Source: Sycobia sp. Sy_11
Lineage: Eukaryota > Arthropoda > Insecta > Hymenoptera > Epichrysomallidae
Reading direction: 5' to 3'
Length of the DNA: 64,000 nucleotides
Assembly: GCA_018907035.1 (NCBI GenBank)
Contig: JACCIC010000164.1
Coordinates: forward strand, 809,501 to 873,500
Below are positions 12,562 through 24,720 of this stretch, piece by piece (the first letter of the stretch is position 1; every line of letters begins with the position of its first letter). Made by a program: the position numbers and the translations under genes. Under the pieces are notes generated by a model. That model had not been told where the DNA came from and ran no database searches. It was given only the letters and a program-made list of their open reading frames with translations.

Positions 12562-12597
<36 letters not shown>
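12562..12597. repeat. (TAA)n microsatellite
   Basis: About 12 units of TAA/ATA in a very AT-rich stretch; the only trinucleotide AT repeat of this length in the window. Confidence 0.95.
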
Positions 12598-12987
12598 CTT
12601 TAGTTTCTCAATAGTTAACGTTATGACATATACAAATGAATAAAAGGAATAAATATAATTATGTTATCGTTAAATAAGATTCTTCCTAAACTTATAATAA
12701 TCATGAGGTATATAAGATAATTTTGAATTTTTTACATTTAATATACTCCAATACTGAAAAGTTCACAAAAGATAATATTCACGTGCACAGTCATGGACTG
12801 ATTGCCAAGGCGATGAGCAAGAAAAAAATTATATATACACTATCTTCGATTGCTCAAAGTGCAGCAGCAAGACCGACACTGGAAACTGCAAATTTCTCCG
12901 AATCTTTTTCTTTTCGCTAAACTATATGCCATCAGGGACTTATCGATAAATGCCGACCCAGTGACACTTAGCCCCATTCGAGATCCC

Positions 12988-12988
<1 letters not shown>

Positions 12989-13030
<42 letters not shown>

Positions 13031-13075
13031 TGCTCCCCCTAGGGATATTTACGATTTCAGGCAGCATATCGCTCG

Positions 13076-13119
<44 letters not shown>
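12989..13119. repeat. Paired (CT)n microsatellites
   Basis: Two CT runs (about 36 and 42 bases) separated by about 53 bases of non-repeat sequence. Confidence 0.95.
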
Positions 13120-13125
<6 letters not shown>

Positions 13126-14698
13126 CCCTCCCATTCTTTGCGCAGTCGAACACACACACACCCAAGGGTGAGAACATCGGGACAGATCGATGCCCACGCG
13201 CCCGCGGCCACGCTAATAAATTCTTCGAGAATTTTCACTCGCTTTTATCGCTGCACCTTGCGCATTCTGCATGCCGGCTTGGAACTCGATGCAAGCGCCC
13301 GAAGAATCCCAGCGAGACTTAGGCTCGAAACGTCTTGTGGAGAATAAATGAAAAAAATCGTTACACTTCGTTATTTGCTCGTATAAAAGTGACATAAGAA
13401 GTTTTATTTCAACCATGCGAATTTTGCTAGGATGTTCCATGGCTATAAGTTATGATATAAATAAGTAAATCCTCCCACGGATTGACTAACATAGACGTGA
13501 TTGCTTCGTAAATAATAAATAATATTAATAGCAGTCGGTATATGCGTTAATATTCTCAGAAACACCTAGATGACATTGTATTTTACTCCCAGCACTCTGC
13601 TACATTCTTTAAAGTAGTCGTCACACGCGAATCTTTACATTGGACGCGAATTTTATTGTTCATCAGTTTTAGCGAGATACTCAGGGCTCGCATAATCATT
13701 TGTGACGATACCTATTGTAGATTAAAAAGTATCTGCAATCCCGCGCCATCTACAAAAGTTACTATATTATCGTAAATCCTAAGCGTATAATATCGTACAT
13801 TACTGTATCCACGTTAAAAATGTAGTGACTATTGTTCAGTATTATGTTTACGCGTCTTGGCAATCCTTGAGCTCCGTCAATTTGGCGCTACCGCGAATCT
13901 CTTTAAACCCCATCTGAAGCCTTGGAAATTACCCCGTATTGTTTACTTTCATCCCATAAAAATGATTTGTATCGCTTACACCTTTTTTGAAAAAGTAACG
14001 CGTCTCTCCTATCCTAATGATTTTGATATTTTAGAGAGTTCTCATCGGATTTCATCAGATTTAAATTCTTATTATTTTGCCAAAAGGTCTGCTCTGACTC
14101 GGTATCTAGATAACACAGATCTACGTCGTAAATAATTATGTCTATTACCTGTACGAATATACGATAAAAAATTTAAAAAAGAACAATTATTTAGATTTAT
14201 TTGTTTCCAATCCTGTTATCCTATCCATTTGAATATATTTACAAGCAACGTAATCTTCGCACGTAGATTCCTACCTGCATATGATTCAACCACATATAGA
14301 ACATCGATATTGATTCGATAATAAACCACGCGGGACGCAATAAATCGAGCTGTTATACTGATCATTACAAATGGAATAAGATACGAAAATAATGTAATAT
14401 ATCGGAGTTAGACGTTAATTAACTATCCCATTTACAGGCGAATTTCCCATTTTAGTATTTCGTATATTTTTTCCGCGCTAGTCCCAATAATCGTAGTCAA
14501 CTGAAAAAATTCCCCTTTGCCTATACATAATCGTTTATAGCTCTTGCGTATATTCTATGAAAAAGAGAGTGTGCGTAATAGGGGCCGCGTGCCTGTTTGA
14601 ATGCACATATATATATATATTCGTCGAGTGCACTCGCTATAAGTGACACATACATACGCACGGGCGCATTATCGCAGTCGGTTGTATAGCCGCCGCAG

Positions 14699-14806
14699 TC
14701 GTCGACGTCGAATTGACGCCACACGAATCGTGGGTCAGTAATCCCGTAAATATTCATCGGGTCTGGGGTCACTCGACGGAAGTATACTACTATGTACAGC
14801 TCAGAG
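14699..14806 (+). CDS. Candidate symmetric exon (phase 1-1), strand uncertain
   Basis: GC-rich island in AT-rich DNA. On the plus strand an acceptor (GCCGCCGCAG) precedes 108 nt that leave at CAGAG|GTAATT. The open frame gives 35 codons beginning VDVELTPHESWV and ending VYYYVQLR. Both ends are in phase 1, the pattern typical of extracellular module exons. The minus strand is also open through the same island (includes NIYGITDPRFVWRQFDVDD) with its own acceptor at about 14767-14769, so the strand is not settled. The plus donor is only moderate. Family not recognised. Confidence 0.3.
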
Positions 14807-15343
14807 GTAATTCTGTCTCACCCCCCTCTACCCCTCTCGCGCTTTTGCCTTCTCGTTTGCATTCGTGTAGGTCAGTTTCATTTTTTAAACCGCTCTCATT
14901 ACGTATTGATTGTAAAGGTCCCGTGCGCGACGATCCGCGACTCGTTTTGCATGTTCTCCCTCTCATCCCCCTCCTACCCGCTTATTTCTCTCTTTCTGCA
15001 ATCAACTTACGTGCACACGACTTTTCAGTGTCATCTAATTAACGCGTCGCTACGCTACACTTATTTTTCATTATTCTTTTTTTATTTTTGCCTTTTTTTT
15101 GCTTTATAGCATTTTTACGCACCGATGGTTATTTTTAGATTCGGACTAACGAGGCTGCGGCTGATTCGGCAGTGCGACGAGCGAAAAAAAATTTCTACAA
15201 AATACCAGGGGACAGGTTTTCTGCTTTCGTTATACTTATTGGAAAAATAGTCAATTCCAAAAGATTGGCTTGATTGCACCTGCTTCGCCTTTTATTACTA
15301 CTGAATTCAATGTTCGTTAATTTTTGTTTCTCTTCGTTAACAG

Positions 15344-15534
15344 AAAGGGAGGGAAAAAATATCGCATATATTTTTAATCATTTCCGTCGATTAATCTATT
15401 TTTCCGTTTATATACGTGAAACCAACGTCCACGCAACTCAAGACCTTTATTATTTTGTAATTGCGAAACGAGCAGTTGGCATTCAAAGTTTTCGCTTTCA
15501 AATGCGCACCTCGACGAGTTTTATTTACCTCTAA
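15344..15534 (+). CDS. Candidate last exon, 62 codons, unknown
   Basis: A very good acceptor, with a pyrimidine tract at 15318-15337 and ending AACAG at 15343, precedes an open frame entered in phase 1. It runs from REGKNIAYIFNHFRRLIY to MRTSTSFIYL and stops at 15532-15534. An AATAAA-type signal lies about 230 bases further on (15762). Aromatic and basic residues are common, and there is no recognisable domain. The two other frames stop within about 17 codons. The strength lies in the acceptor; the peptide could be chance. Confidence 0.25.
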
Positions 15535-15807
15535 TGAGCCAATATGTTGAAGTCCTTGTAACCGTGAACGTAGCGATGCGATATGTACTCGAAGAAGTAC
15601 AAACATGCATGTATGAATAGGTCGTATAGATTTAGTTGTAAATGTATCTGAGAAATTCATGTTTTTATGTTTATAGCTTAACATTGTTAATATTATACCT
15701 TTGCCCTTAATATTGCCACGCATTTCGTTAATATTTTTCAAATGAAAAACAGAACAGAAGTAATAAAAAATGGAGGATTTTCTGTAGTTCATACCTTTTG
15801 AAGCCTT

Positions 15808-16173
15808 TTGCAAGTTGATATTAAAAAAAAATTAATGCTCAGGTTACTTGATGATATGGTTAATAAATCAATGTTCCGAATTTCTCCCAACGAAAATGAA
15901 TCTAGAATTTTGGTCGCTCTAGATACATTGCGTTACTACTGCAAATTCAATGACAGTATTAATATACAACTAACTCAGAATTGGCCATTTGACAGTGGCC
16001 AAAAATTTTGGTCTTATCGACAGTTAACATCAGCTCGATGTTTTTTGTTTGGAGTTTTCAGATATGAACTACGATATTCCTTTGCATTATCGGCAAGTAT
16101 TAACAGAGATTCACACACAAATGATCGAACAAAAGAGATTTACAGAGCTCTCAAAATACACAACTATCCTTAA
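15808..16173 (+). CDS. Hypothetical ORF, about 121 codons, low confidence
   Basis: An open frame of 121 codons in about 62% AT sequence, one of the longest in AT-rich DNA here; the first ATG-type start is near 15835. Fragments such as MLRLLDDMVNKSMF and ILVALDTLRYYCKFNDS look protein-like. No promoter, Kozak context or splice site was found. Given the number of frames in the window, one or two such ORFs are expected by chance. Confidence 0.15.
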   Translation: MQVDIKKKLMLRLLDDMVNKSMFRISPNENESRILVALDTLRYYCKFNDSINIQLTQNWPFDSGQKFWSYRQLTSARCFLFGVFRYELRYSFALSASINRDSHTNDRTKEIYRALKIHNYP

Positions 16174-17175
16174 GATGGTTTAATTTCCAGAAGCACCGAA
16201 TCACTGAACGTTTCACATCGTTTCGAATTTTTATTCGTCTGTAATTTGTGTACTGCTCGCATAAAACTAAAAGAATACATAAATTTTAACTAGAAGACGT
16301 TTTGACACAAGTTTATTCTTATCTTGAGAAAGAAATGTTTTAACCACCAAAACCACGTAAATGTGACGCACCTGCTACATAAAAACCTCGGATTAATTTC
16401 CATATGCTCGTTCATATGTGATTTTTGACAAATGCGCCAAGTCCGCCCTAAATCTGAGCAAATGGAAACATTCCCCATCAGTAGCATTACCGATGCATGC
16501 TGCCTTCGTTTCGGGTAAAGCTCAACATTCTTCTTCCATCCCGCGCGATTTTCTATCAGCCAATTTGGCGTTATCACTCCAGGCACTCGGAAAAATGGAC
16601 AAGCTGTGCGCACAGAACAAAAGTCAGCCCGATGCGCGAACAATAGCGTGAAAATCCTGCTCACCCAGTCTTTAATCACGGTGTCGAGGGATGGGGGACG
16701 CTCATTTTTTCCAGAACAACGGAGCGCGTCGGGAATAGAAGAGCCGGGGGAAGGGCTCGTTGTGTAACATTAGACCGCGGCGTGCCTTCTTCACTCCGGG
16801 GAATATAGGCGTTGCGAGCCGGAAACGAGCGAAAGAGGCGAAAAGGGTTGTTGTCCCCGGACGCGGGCGTGCGCGCGCGCGCGAGGAAATCGGAGAAGGC
16901 GCCGTCCTCCCTCTCTCCATTGTGCCGAGTTTCTTTTGCCCTTCCCACTTTTGCTTTTATCTTTCTCTTCGTTCTTGCTAGCTCCCCCCCCCCTCCCGAC
17001 CTTCTCGCTCGCTCTTTCGCTGCGGGTCTTATCGTTTACGTATCCTGCCTCTATCCCCATCAACTTTCCGATCTCAAAAGATACCTAGCGGTTGTGTAGG
17101 GCTGTGCTCACAATACTTCATAGGCGTGCGCATCGGCGTAAGTGATACGTCCGCCTTGTGTGTCTATTTCTGTGG

Positions 17176-17328
17176 ATGTGTGTGTCTGTGAACATCGGAC
17201 AAGGTCACTCGCAAGTAGCTCAAGTGCAGCCAATAGTATCGAATTACGATAGTTTAAGATCTCTCTTCGCGTACGGATCCGCCCTCGGCTCTCTGCCTTC
17301 GGGTGCCTACTCTGGTGATTCGAATTAA
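17176..17328 (+). CDS. Candidate 50-residue small ORF or last exon
   Basis: ATG at 17176 and TAA at 17326-17328; the frame is open for about 17 codons before the ATG. The peptide is polar and unusually coherent: MCVSVNIGQGHSQVAQVQPI, then VSNYDSLRSLFAYG and SALGSLPSGAYSGDSN. It is rich in Ser, Gly, Gln, Ala and Tyr, with very few charges, like a low-complexity C-terminal tail. AATAAA at 17487-17492, 159 bases past the stop, fits a polyadenylation signal. No clear acceptor or TATA box was found. It is too short to show up as a long ORF. Confidence 0.3.
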   Translation: MCVSVNIGQGHSQVAQVQPIVSNYDSLRSLFAYGSALGSLPSGAYSGDSN

Positions 17329-17829
17329 CCCGTCAATTACAGGCATCGTCGTGTTCTTTTGCCATTGCTTCAAACGAGAGAGTTGCTGTTTAACTTCCTT
17401 ACCCGATGGTACTTATTAAAAACTACTTGGTAGCTTATTAAAAGCATAGTAACTGAATGGTACACCGCATTTTAGATTTTTCCCATAATAAATACACTAG
17501 TCTATACTGAAATGTTAATTTGAAACAAACTCAACTGTACTTACAAAAAAGTATCTTGGTTTGTATTTTGTTTACGTGAACACGCTCTGCACAAATGAGA
17601 AGAATGTGACGTATACAATAGGTTAGTTTGGCGTTAGTTAGAAACGCAGTTATACACTGATGACAGATGAGGTATTTCTTACATACGTTATACCTCGTTC
17701 TAACGCATACATGGTGCAAAAGTTCTAATGATAATTTTACGATATTAATGCCGTACCCGTGCATCCGTAGGCGTAGTGAGCATAGACTACTTTTTCAACA
17801 TGATATAAACGCGAGCTTCATGCATGCAA

Positions 17830-17901
17830 TGTAAAAAGCCCCCTAATATAGTCAGTTGCAGGATAGTCGAGGCTTTCAGTGCATCAAGAGGTCCCTACGA
17901 A
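17830..17901 (+). promoter_or_regulatory. Candidate core promoter with perfect initiator
   Basis: TCAGTT at 17852-17857 matches the arthropod initiator consensus, with the putative +1 A at 17854. A TATA-like TGTAAAAAG at 17830-17838 is slightly close (24 bases), and ATATAAAC lies near 17803. The short leader to 17901 is followed by an ATG at 17902. Confidence 0.3.
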
Positions 17902-17923
17902 ATGTCCCATTTTTGTTCTCTGT
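17902..17923 (+). CDS. Possible first coding exon (7 codons, phase 1 out)
   Basis: ATG in context CGAAATG opens MSHFCSL and reaches the donor CTCTGT|GTAAGTAT after seven codons plus one base. With the initiator 48 bases upstream, this is a plausible first exon of about 70 nt. No partner exon was identified, so the gene is unknown. Confidence 0.25.
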
Positions 17924-17929
17924 GTAAGT

Positions 17930-19719
17930 ATAGAATATTAGGTATTATACTACAGTAGTTAGTATACTACAGTAGTACACTTACATATATCGCCTAGATC
18001 AGCTTTGCACATATAAGAACAATGCATTCTTCATTTCTTGATCAATATTTACTGTGTCCTTTCATCTTTGATAGTAGTCAAATGTAAGCAGACAACCATA
18101 AATATAATTATATACCAGTATTCCGAGATACTTGATTTAACCGTGAATTTAGTTTAGAATGTCTTCTATAGACTTGCTCTCGTCAAACTACGAGTTTAAT
18201 AGCAGATATTTTTTTGTCAAATAATTAATTAATTTATATCTATAAACATTAAGTAAATTTTGATTTTTTACCGTCATATCGATTTACTAATGTGTATGCA
18301 CACTACACTCATACTAGAGCTGTGGTATTTATACTGACTTCTAAAATATTTAAAAATATTATGTCTATAATAAAAATATTATAAGTTCATCGGCACTCAA
18401 TAAGATCACTATAATATACCAATAATTGAATGTATAATTGATCGAGCGTCTCTGCTTTGTTCATCACTTAGTTATTACTAGTTTTTTGTTACACTTATAA
18501 TGCGAAGAAGAAAAAAACAGGAGACTGACTAATGCAGAGTACACAAGTCTACAAAATGTGACACGGACCATTCCTGGTCTAATTTTCCTAAAAATCGTTT
18601 AATCCAGTTGTTTCCCTCTCGTTATTTCTTTAAACATATTCCTCAAAAAGACATTGGACAAAAGTAAATTAAGCGCAGATATACAAGACGGAAGTTACGT
18701 GAATTTCTTGACCGAGGATAAAATGTAGAAAAAAAAATAACATATAGATGAATGAAAGGAAAACAAATGTCAAAAAAATTATAAATTATAAAAAAAGTAT
18801 TCGTTACAGAAGTGCATTAATAAAATCCTTTAACGTTTAAAATTCCAGAAACGTAATCGTCCCATTTTGAAAAAAGGTGTGCTGGAGAAAATGCGGCATG
18901 CCTTTTGCACCTCATTACATATCCAGCTCTTTGACATCGGCGCTTAAATCGTAAATAAAACTTATCTCTTAGTCATGCTGCAAAAAGATACAGTAGTTGC
19001 CATTTTCATTTTCTCCGTAATATCCTTGCAAGTATAAAAAGGATTGCTGAAGCAAGGTTAAATACTTTGCTGTCTTATATCGTACATTTGCGATACAAGC
19101 AATACAGGTTCTTAAAATTTGTAGTATTGGCTTTTGAATATCGATGAAATAATTTTGTCCCAATATTGGTCAAGGATTATTCCGATCTGATTTTTTATGA
19201 TTTCGGTTATTTGCAAATGATAAAAAGGAAAAAGCAAAGTCAAATTTTATAATATCTACTTGAAATATTACATAATATATCTCGTTTTTAATCATCGTAA
19301 CAGAATGAATTTAAACATAATAAAAAATAATACATCGAGAAAAATTGTCGATTAAAAATATTGCAATAGTACTCAGAGCCTTGAACACGAGGGGTAAAAG
19401 ATTGACATACTTTCTAAAAATTAATATAAGCGAAAAGTTGAATATTTACGAAATTTTAAGTTACTTTACACATTCTGTGTACGTATGAGAATGTGGATAG
19501 ACATGTGTTGTGCATAGGTTGTTGCTATCAAACTTGTTTAAAAATATACAGAAGTAATAACTATTAGTTTATTTTCATTTCAGTGCAATGAGACAATATC
19601 CTGAGTCTTCCGTAAACATCATTAAGTATTATTATTAAAGAAAGTTTTTCGCAATGCTGTGAATTAGTATTAATTGTTGGATATGGTAGTAGCTTATACT
19701 TGTTCCATCTCGTCAAAAA

Positions 19720-19774
<55 letters not shown>

Positions 19775-20080
19775 CATACATACTATATTAAGGTCTTTTA
19801 TTCAAATATAAAAGCAAATCAAGATTGCATGTCTTTCGAATGCACTTCGCAGAATGTCCCTGTATCTTCGAATCAATCTTCTCCATAAAGAGCTCGGGCA
19901 GAAAATTGTCCGCTATACTTGTTTAGCATGCCTATTTAACTGCATACTTTATGGCAACGTTCAGCGGAATCGCCAGATATTGCGAGACACTGTTTTGCTC
20001 TTAGGTCCACTAAAGTATCTTCATTAATCCCTTCTGCGGCGGCGCAAAAAAAACGGAGAGGATTCTTGCCTATCTGAAAT
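17930..20080. other. AT-rich non-coding stretch
   Basis: No supported exon. Holds a TA repeat at 19725-19768. A 64-codon minus frame at 18969-19163 (ends GYYGENENGNYCIFLQHD) looks protein-like but has no splice or promoter support. Confidence 0.5.
19725..19768. repeat. (TA)n microsatellite
   Basis: About 44 bases of pure TA. Confidence 0.97.
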
Positions 20081-20099
20081 AAGATAAATCTCGCAAAAC

Positions 20100-20720
20100 G
20101 CTCGCGCATGCTACTCTCGTCCCTTTCTCCCCCCTCCCCCCGCCACGATCCACAGAGGCGTCCAAGATAGGTATTACTTCCCTAATAAGGCCTCGCGCGC
20201 AACGCTGATTGCCGCAGTTAAAATTCGCGATAAAATTATAAAATTGTAAAGCCCTCGGTGCGCGCGCGTCCGTGCGGGTTTTACGCGGCGTCGCTACCCC
20301 CGCCCGCTCGCCTCTCGATTTTTAAACGCCGATCCCAGTTACCGAGCGCAGCAGCCCGTCTGCGCGCAGCCTCGTTCCCCGTCGACTAGATACGATCCTC
20401 TCGCGCCCCGTGCGTGGCGACGCTAAACGCCGGAACATCTGTTGGCAAGGAGGGTCGGCGGCGGCATAGAAACGAGTTTTCGCCGCTCCTCCTAAACTGC
20501 CTCCTTGCGGCTCGTTCGCGACGCGCTCGCCCCGGCACCCTTCCCTAGGCTTCGCTCGTATAACCGGCAATTAGGCGTATGCGGGCTGCGCGGAAAAAAA
20601 AGGAAGGAAATCGACTATCCGACGAAAGAAGAAAAGCCGCAAGTGCTAAGCGCGCGCGCGCGCGCCCGTACGAAATATTCACCTGCTCCTCCCCGCCCCT
20701 CTTTCTCCCTCTCTTCCCTC
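20100..20720. other. CpG-rich island
   Basis: GC- and CpG-rich stretch with alternating CG at about 20650-20663. Open frames lie on both strands without start or splice support. Possible promoter or first exon; no core element stands out. Confidence 0.4.
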
Positions 20721-21111
20721 CTGTTAGGGCCGGTTGTCCCGGCCCGATGTATTAAAAGAGGCACCTAGCTGTCTTTCTTTCTTTCCTCCTTCCACTAAAT
20801 TTATTATTATATTAACCCGTGGGTACAATGTCCGTTCACCAGAGTGCAATTATCAACCCCACCCCATCCTCCTCCCTCTGTCTCTCCATCTCTGTCTATC
20901 TGTAGATCTATCTATCTGTATCTCTCCTTCCGCCTCTCTCTCCCTCTTTCATTATGCATTTTGTTACCACGCGCGCGCAAGAGCGCGTTTACGGCTCTCT
21001 GCACGTATGAACCTCGCAGGAACCCGGTGTTGGCGTATGGAGAGCACTCTTCTCGGAATAGTGTTCTGGGTGAAAAGCACTAGCAGAACCGTATATGCAA
21101 ATTATTCTTTG

Positions 21112-21112
21112 T

Positions 21113-21147
<35 letters not shown>
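21112..21147. repeat. (GA)n microsatellite
   Basis: About 36 bases of pure GA. Confidence 0.97.
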
Positions 21148-21149
<2 letters not shown>

Positions 21150-21539
21150 GGGGGAGGTTAGCACTGGGAAGTTCGTGGCTAAGGAAAGAAATTTCTTGTA
21201 TTCCTATGTGCTTCGACGTACGGTTTGAATTCCAACTAATTTAAATAATTGTGTATGAATAGATACGCGTGTGTTTATTAACTTGTTGCACTTTTGGCAT
21301 ATATAAGCAAAAGTTATAGTTGAACTGTAAATATTGGCATATGTATTCATAAGCGTTTTATCTATTTGTATTTATCGCAATGGCAGTCGTGCGTAGCTTT
21401 CCGTTAATCCCTTTAAATACATTAGCTAGTGAAATTACTAATCAGTGAATTTCTGAAAGGTGTCGTTAATGAGTTGTCTCATCATATTTTACAGAAAAGT
21501 GATTTCTCGACTCGTAACGGAGTAATTAAAATTTTTTTT

Positions 21540-21690
21540 AGTTGAAGGAGCATCCTATATTGTTTATCGAGTACGTCGAGTTTCATCCCGTAAAAACAAT
21601 ATTTTCAGCGTGTTCTATGTTGCCGCTGTCTGTAAACGGTTCTATTCTGTCACTGCACCAATTTATATGTGTCGATTAAGCTTTATAAAG
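21540..21690 (+). other. Open stretch behind a strong acceptor, frame undecided
   Basis: A T-run and TTTTTTTTAG end at 21541. Two frames are then open for 45 or more codons. One, entered in phase 0, begins LKEHPILFIEYVEFHPVKT; the other, in phase 1, includes VRRVSSRKNNIFSVFY. A donor-like CTGTCT|GTAAAC lies at about 21632. With two frames open I cannot assign a protein; it could be a genuine exon or chance. Confidence 0.15.
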
Positions 21691-21699
21691 TATAATAAT

Positions 21700-23610
21700 T
21701 AAATGTGATAACGTATAATAGTTTTCATGCGAACGTCAGTCGCAAAAAATTCCAAGATGTTTAAGTGTACGCATTAACGGTGTGAAAGTGATTCTGCAAG
21801 ATGTATATGAAAAGAGTGAATATTTTTTTATTCATATGATTATTTAGAAACTTTATTTACACATACATATATATGCTTGAAAATTATTTCGAACAAATTG
21901 GTCGGATATATTGTAGATAAAAATATTAGAAAATATTAGTTTCGTTGCAATTAACTTCATTCGCACGTTTATTATATGGACTTAAAGTCCATGCGCAATG
22001 TCCATGCCATCGATAAATAATCAACCTAACTACTATTGCATTGATCAAAGAACTACCCTATGATGTTGAATCACAAGCAAAAATAAGTTAACAATTTCAC
22101 CGTAAATGATTACCAGTCTGCTTAGAATTGCCATACTTTTCTGACTTATTGATCTCTACATAAAGCTATGGACATCTTACTTCCATCATTATATAACTAT
22201 AACCACCTTTTTTATACAGTTGCATATGCCATTGTAACATTCAAATTGAAATTTTTTTTCATACTTACTTATACATTATTTCAATAAATACCGACAGTTA
22301 ATTTTTCATACAACTATAATTCTTCTTAATATGGAATTTTTATGTACTATTTAAAATTATATTTAAAAATCTTTGGAGATCCTCATTGATATTTAAAACA
22401 CTGTACATAAAACTATGCCAAACATGCTACTCAAACAGTTTGATCAACTTTACAATTGACATATTCGAGTCATCCGAATGACTTGCTGAGAAATGCTTCA
22501 ATCACTCTATGACTGCTCAAATGTTCCAACAAGTTGAACGACTGCAATGTTCGAATATTTCAAATTATATATATAATACTCAAATTGTTCGATCAGGTGG
22601 AATAGTTAAAGCAGAAGATTCGAACAACTATTTTATTTGTTGAAAATGTTCCTAGTTCTGCTACTTTCTAATAAATAGTAATATATTTATATATAGGACA
22701 AAATGGGGGTTTTTAAGCTTTAGAATCCTGGATTTTACCGTGACTCTACTTCTTGTATTTATAAAAGTCATATGAAAATTATTGTAAACTAATTCTCCAA
22801 CTTCGGAGTTACTTGAACCTTTCAGAGTTTCAACTCCCTAATCTCCCAATACCTACATGTGTATCCAGAGATATCCAACATATTGTCGGCAAATTCTTAA
22901 AATTCTTTTGGACTAGTTGAGATATCAGACTATCAGTGAGATTTCTGCTTCGGAATCACTGTAAAACTAAATTTTTCTTTTTGATTTTTGTGTTTTTAGA
23001 GATTTCCAAAATTCTTTCAGTATAGTTTTTACTCATACATATGTCTCAATTAGAATAAACTATTAACGAACATAATTTCATTTCTATTTCAACTTTTCAA
23101 TTTAAATGACCCAGAAATAAAAAAAAAGGTAAATAATAAACAACAAACATCCAAAATAGGAAAAAATTTTTTAAAAATAATATGGATAATAATAACAAAA
23201 GATATTATTAAAATCAGTTGTCTAAATAAAGTAAAGTAATGTAAAGCTAATGATTGTGCACAATTTATTGTGAATAATTCAAAGTTTATCACCTACAATA
23301 AAACGCTTAAGTCAATATAGAATCTTTTTAAAATGTATGAAAGCACTGTAATGTATTTACATACAATTAATTCTTTTACGGAATATATTTTTGTTCATGC
23401 TTTTCTCATGTGTACACGCATACGCCTCTTAATAATGTGCGCAAATAATATAGAGCCAAAAATTGTCAATTGAAATAACACTTGAAATAATTTCAATAGA
23501 CTACTTGGCTGTTCACGCGAGCTATGCATGAAAAAAAAGACGTTGACAAAAACGAATTCGTGAACAAAAAAAATTTACTCTCTATCTATAATTAAAATAT
23601 TTGCGATAGG
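21700..23610. other. AT-rich non-coding stretch
   Basis: No supported exon. Contains the degenerate TTCGAA-type array at 22440-22645 and an 18-base word at 22921 that recurs near 34811. Confidence 0.5.
22440..22645. repeat. Degenerate array of TTCGAA/GTTGAAC words
   Basis: About 200 bases in which variants of GTTCGAAC, GTTGAACGA and TTGATCAAC recur at roughly 10-25 base spacing. Same vocabulary as 7964-8165 but more AT-rich. Confidence 0.45.
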
Positions 23611-23615
23611 CGCTC

Positions 23616-23616
<1 letters not shown>

Positions 23617-23706
<90 letters not shown>
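23617..23706. repeat. (TA)n-(GA)n compound microsatellite
   Basis: About 47 bases of TA switch directly into about 43 bases of GA, with no spacer. Confidence 0.97.
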
Positions 23707-23710
<4 letters not shown>

Positions 23711-24538
23711 AACATACAATTAAAAAGCATTAAAGCGAGCGCGATAGCTGACAGAGACAGCAGCGGAAGCTTCCGTGCAGCCTCGCCGATCGCACGTGTT
23801 TAATATGTAAACAAACGGCGCGCAGCTGACAAAGGAGATCGCTTAATTCCAGACATTTATATATATTTATGTATATTAGAAATTATCTTCAATTAGGAGA
23901 GCGCCGAACTTTTGGGCGTGTACACGTTAAATACATATTTATTATAAGCAGACATTGCGCGCGCTCCTCTTTCGCCCCCTCCGTCCTTGCCCAGGCCGCG
24001 CTGGACAGGCCGCCAACGCCGTCGCGCCGCGGTCGAGACGTGATCCACATTTACGCACATGCGACGCGGCCGAGTGCGGTAAATACAGGCGTGCATATAT
24101 ATATATAGAAATAAGGGGGAAGGGGTGGCGTGGCGTGGCGCGGCGCGGCGAGGCGAGGGAGAGACGAAACGCAGACCGGCGAAAAGAGGAACGGCTGATG
24201 GGAATACGGAGCGAGAGAGAAAGAAAGGGAGAATGCAGCGCGACGTTGGCGTAGGTCCGGTCTCTCACTCTCCCTTGCGTGCGTGCAGTAACGCCGATGT
24301 GCGCTGCGCACGCGAGCTGCAGCAAAGCAGTGCGCGCGCACATACCGCATATAGCATATCTATCTATGTACATACATACATACATAACCACATGTGAATG
24401 TGTGCGCGCGCGCGCGTGTGTGTAAGCCTACGTTCGCGTGCACGTGTGCATACACGCGCGCAGCTCTCGAACGAAGACGGCGCGAGTGCAGTGACGCCGG
24501 AGGAAAGGGGTGGGGTACCCGCTGCGGCATACTCATTT

Positions 24539-24540
<2 letters not shown>

Positions 24541-24587
<47 letters not shown>
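24541..24587. repeat. (CT)n microsatellite
   Basis: About 46 bases of CT. Confidence 0.97.
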
Positions 24588-24679
24588 CTCTACCTCTGTC
24601 TAACAAAACAAGCCAGACGAGAGCATATAATGCGCCTGCGTATATAATGTACGCGAATGTACGCCTCGGCGGATTTGTC

Positions 24680-24715
<36 letters not shown>
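24680..24715. repeat. (CT)n microsatellite
   Basis: About 36 bases of CT, 93 bases after the previous run. Confidence 0.97.

Positions 24716-24720
<5 letters not shown>

Larger units (their letters stand above)
9430..14690. other. AT-rich stretch with microsatellites, no supported gene
   Basis: Contains CT runs at 10746-10795, 12989-13024 and 13078-13119, TA at 11179-11225 and TAA at 12562-12597. A TATATAAGG lies at about 10247-10256 without a matching exon. A minus-strand donor CACCGTAG|GTGAGT is at about 12267-12279, with at most a 21-nt exon upstream of it. A 92-codon plus frame at 13857-14135 has neither promoter nor splice support. I call none of these genes. Confidence 0.5.

Noticed and set aside
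20322..21228. Plus-strand frames up to 164 codons
   Set aside because: CT-repeat and CpG-driven composition, with competing frames on both strands and no domain.
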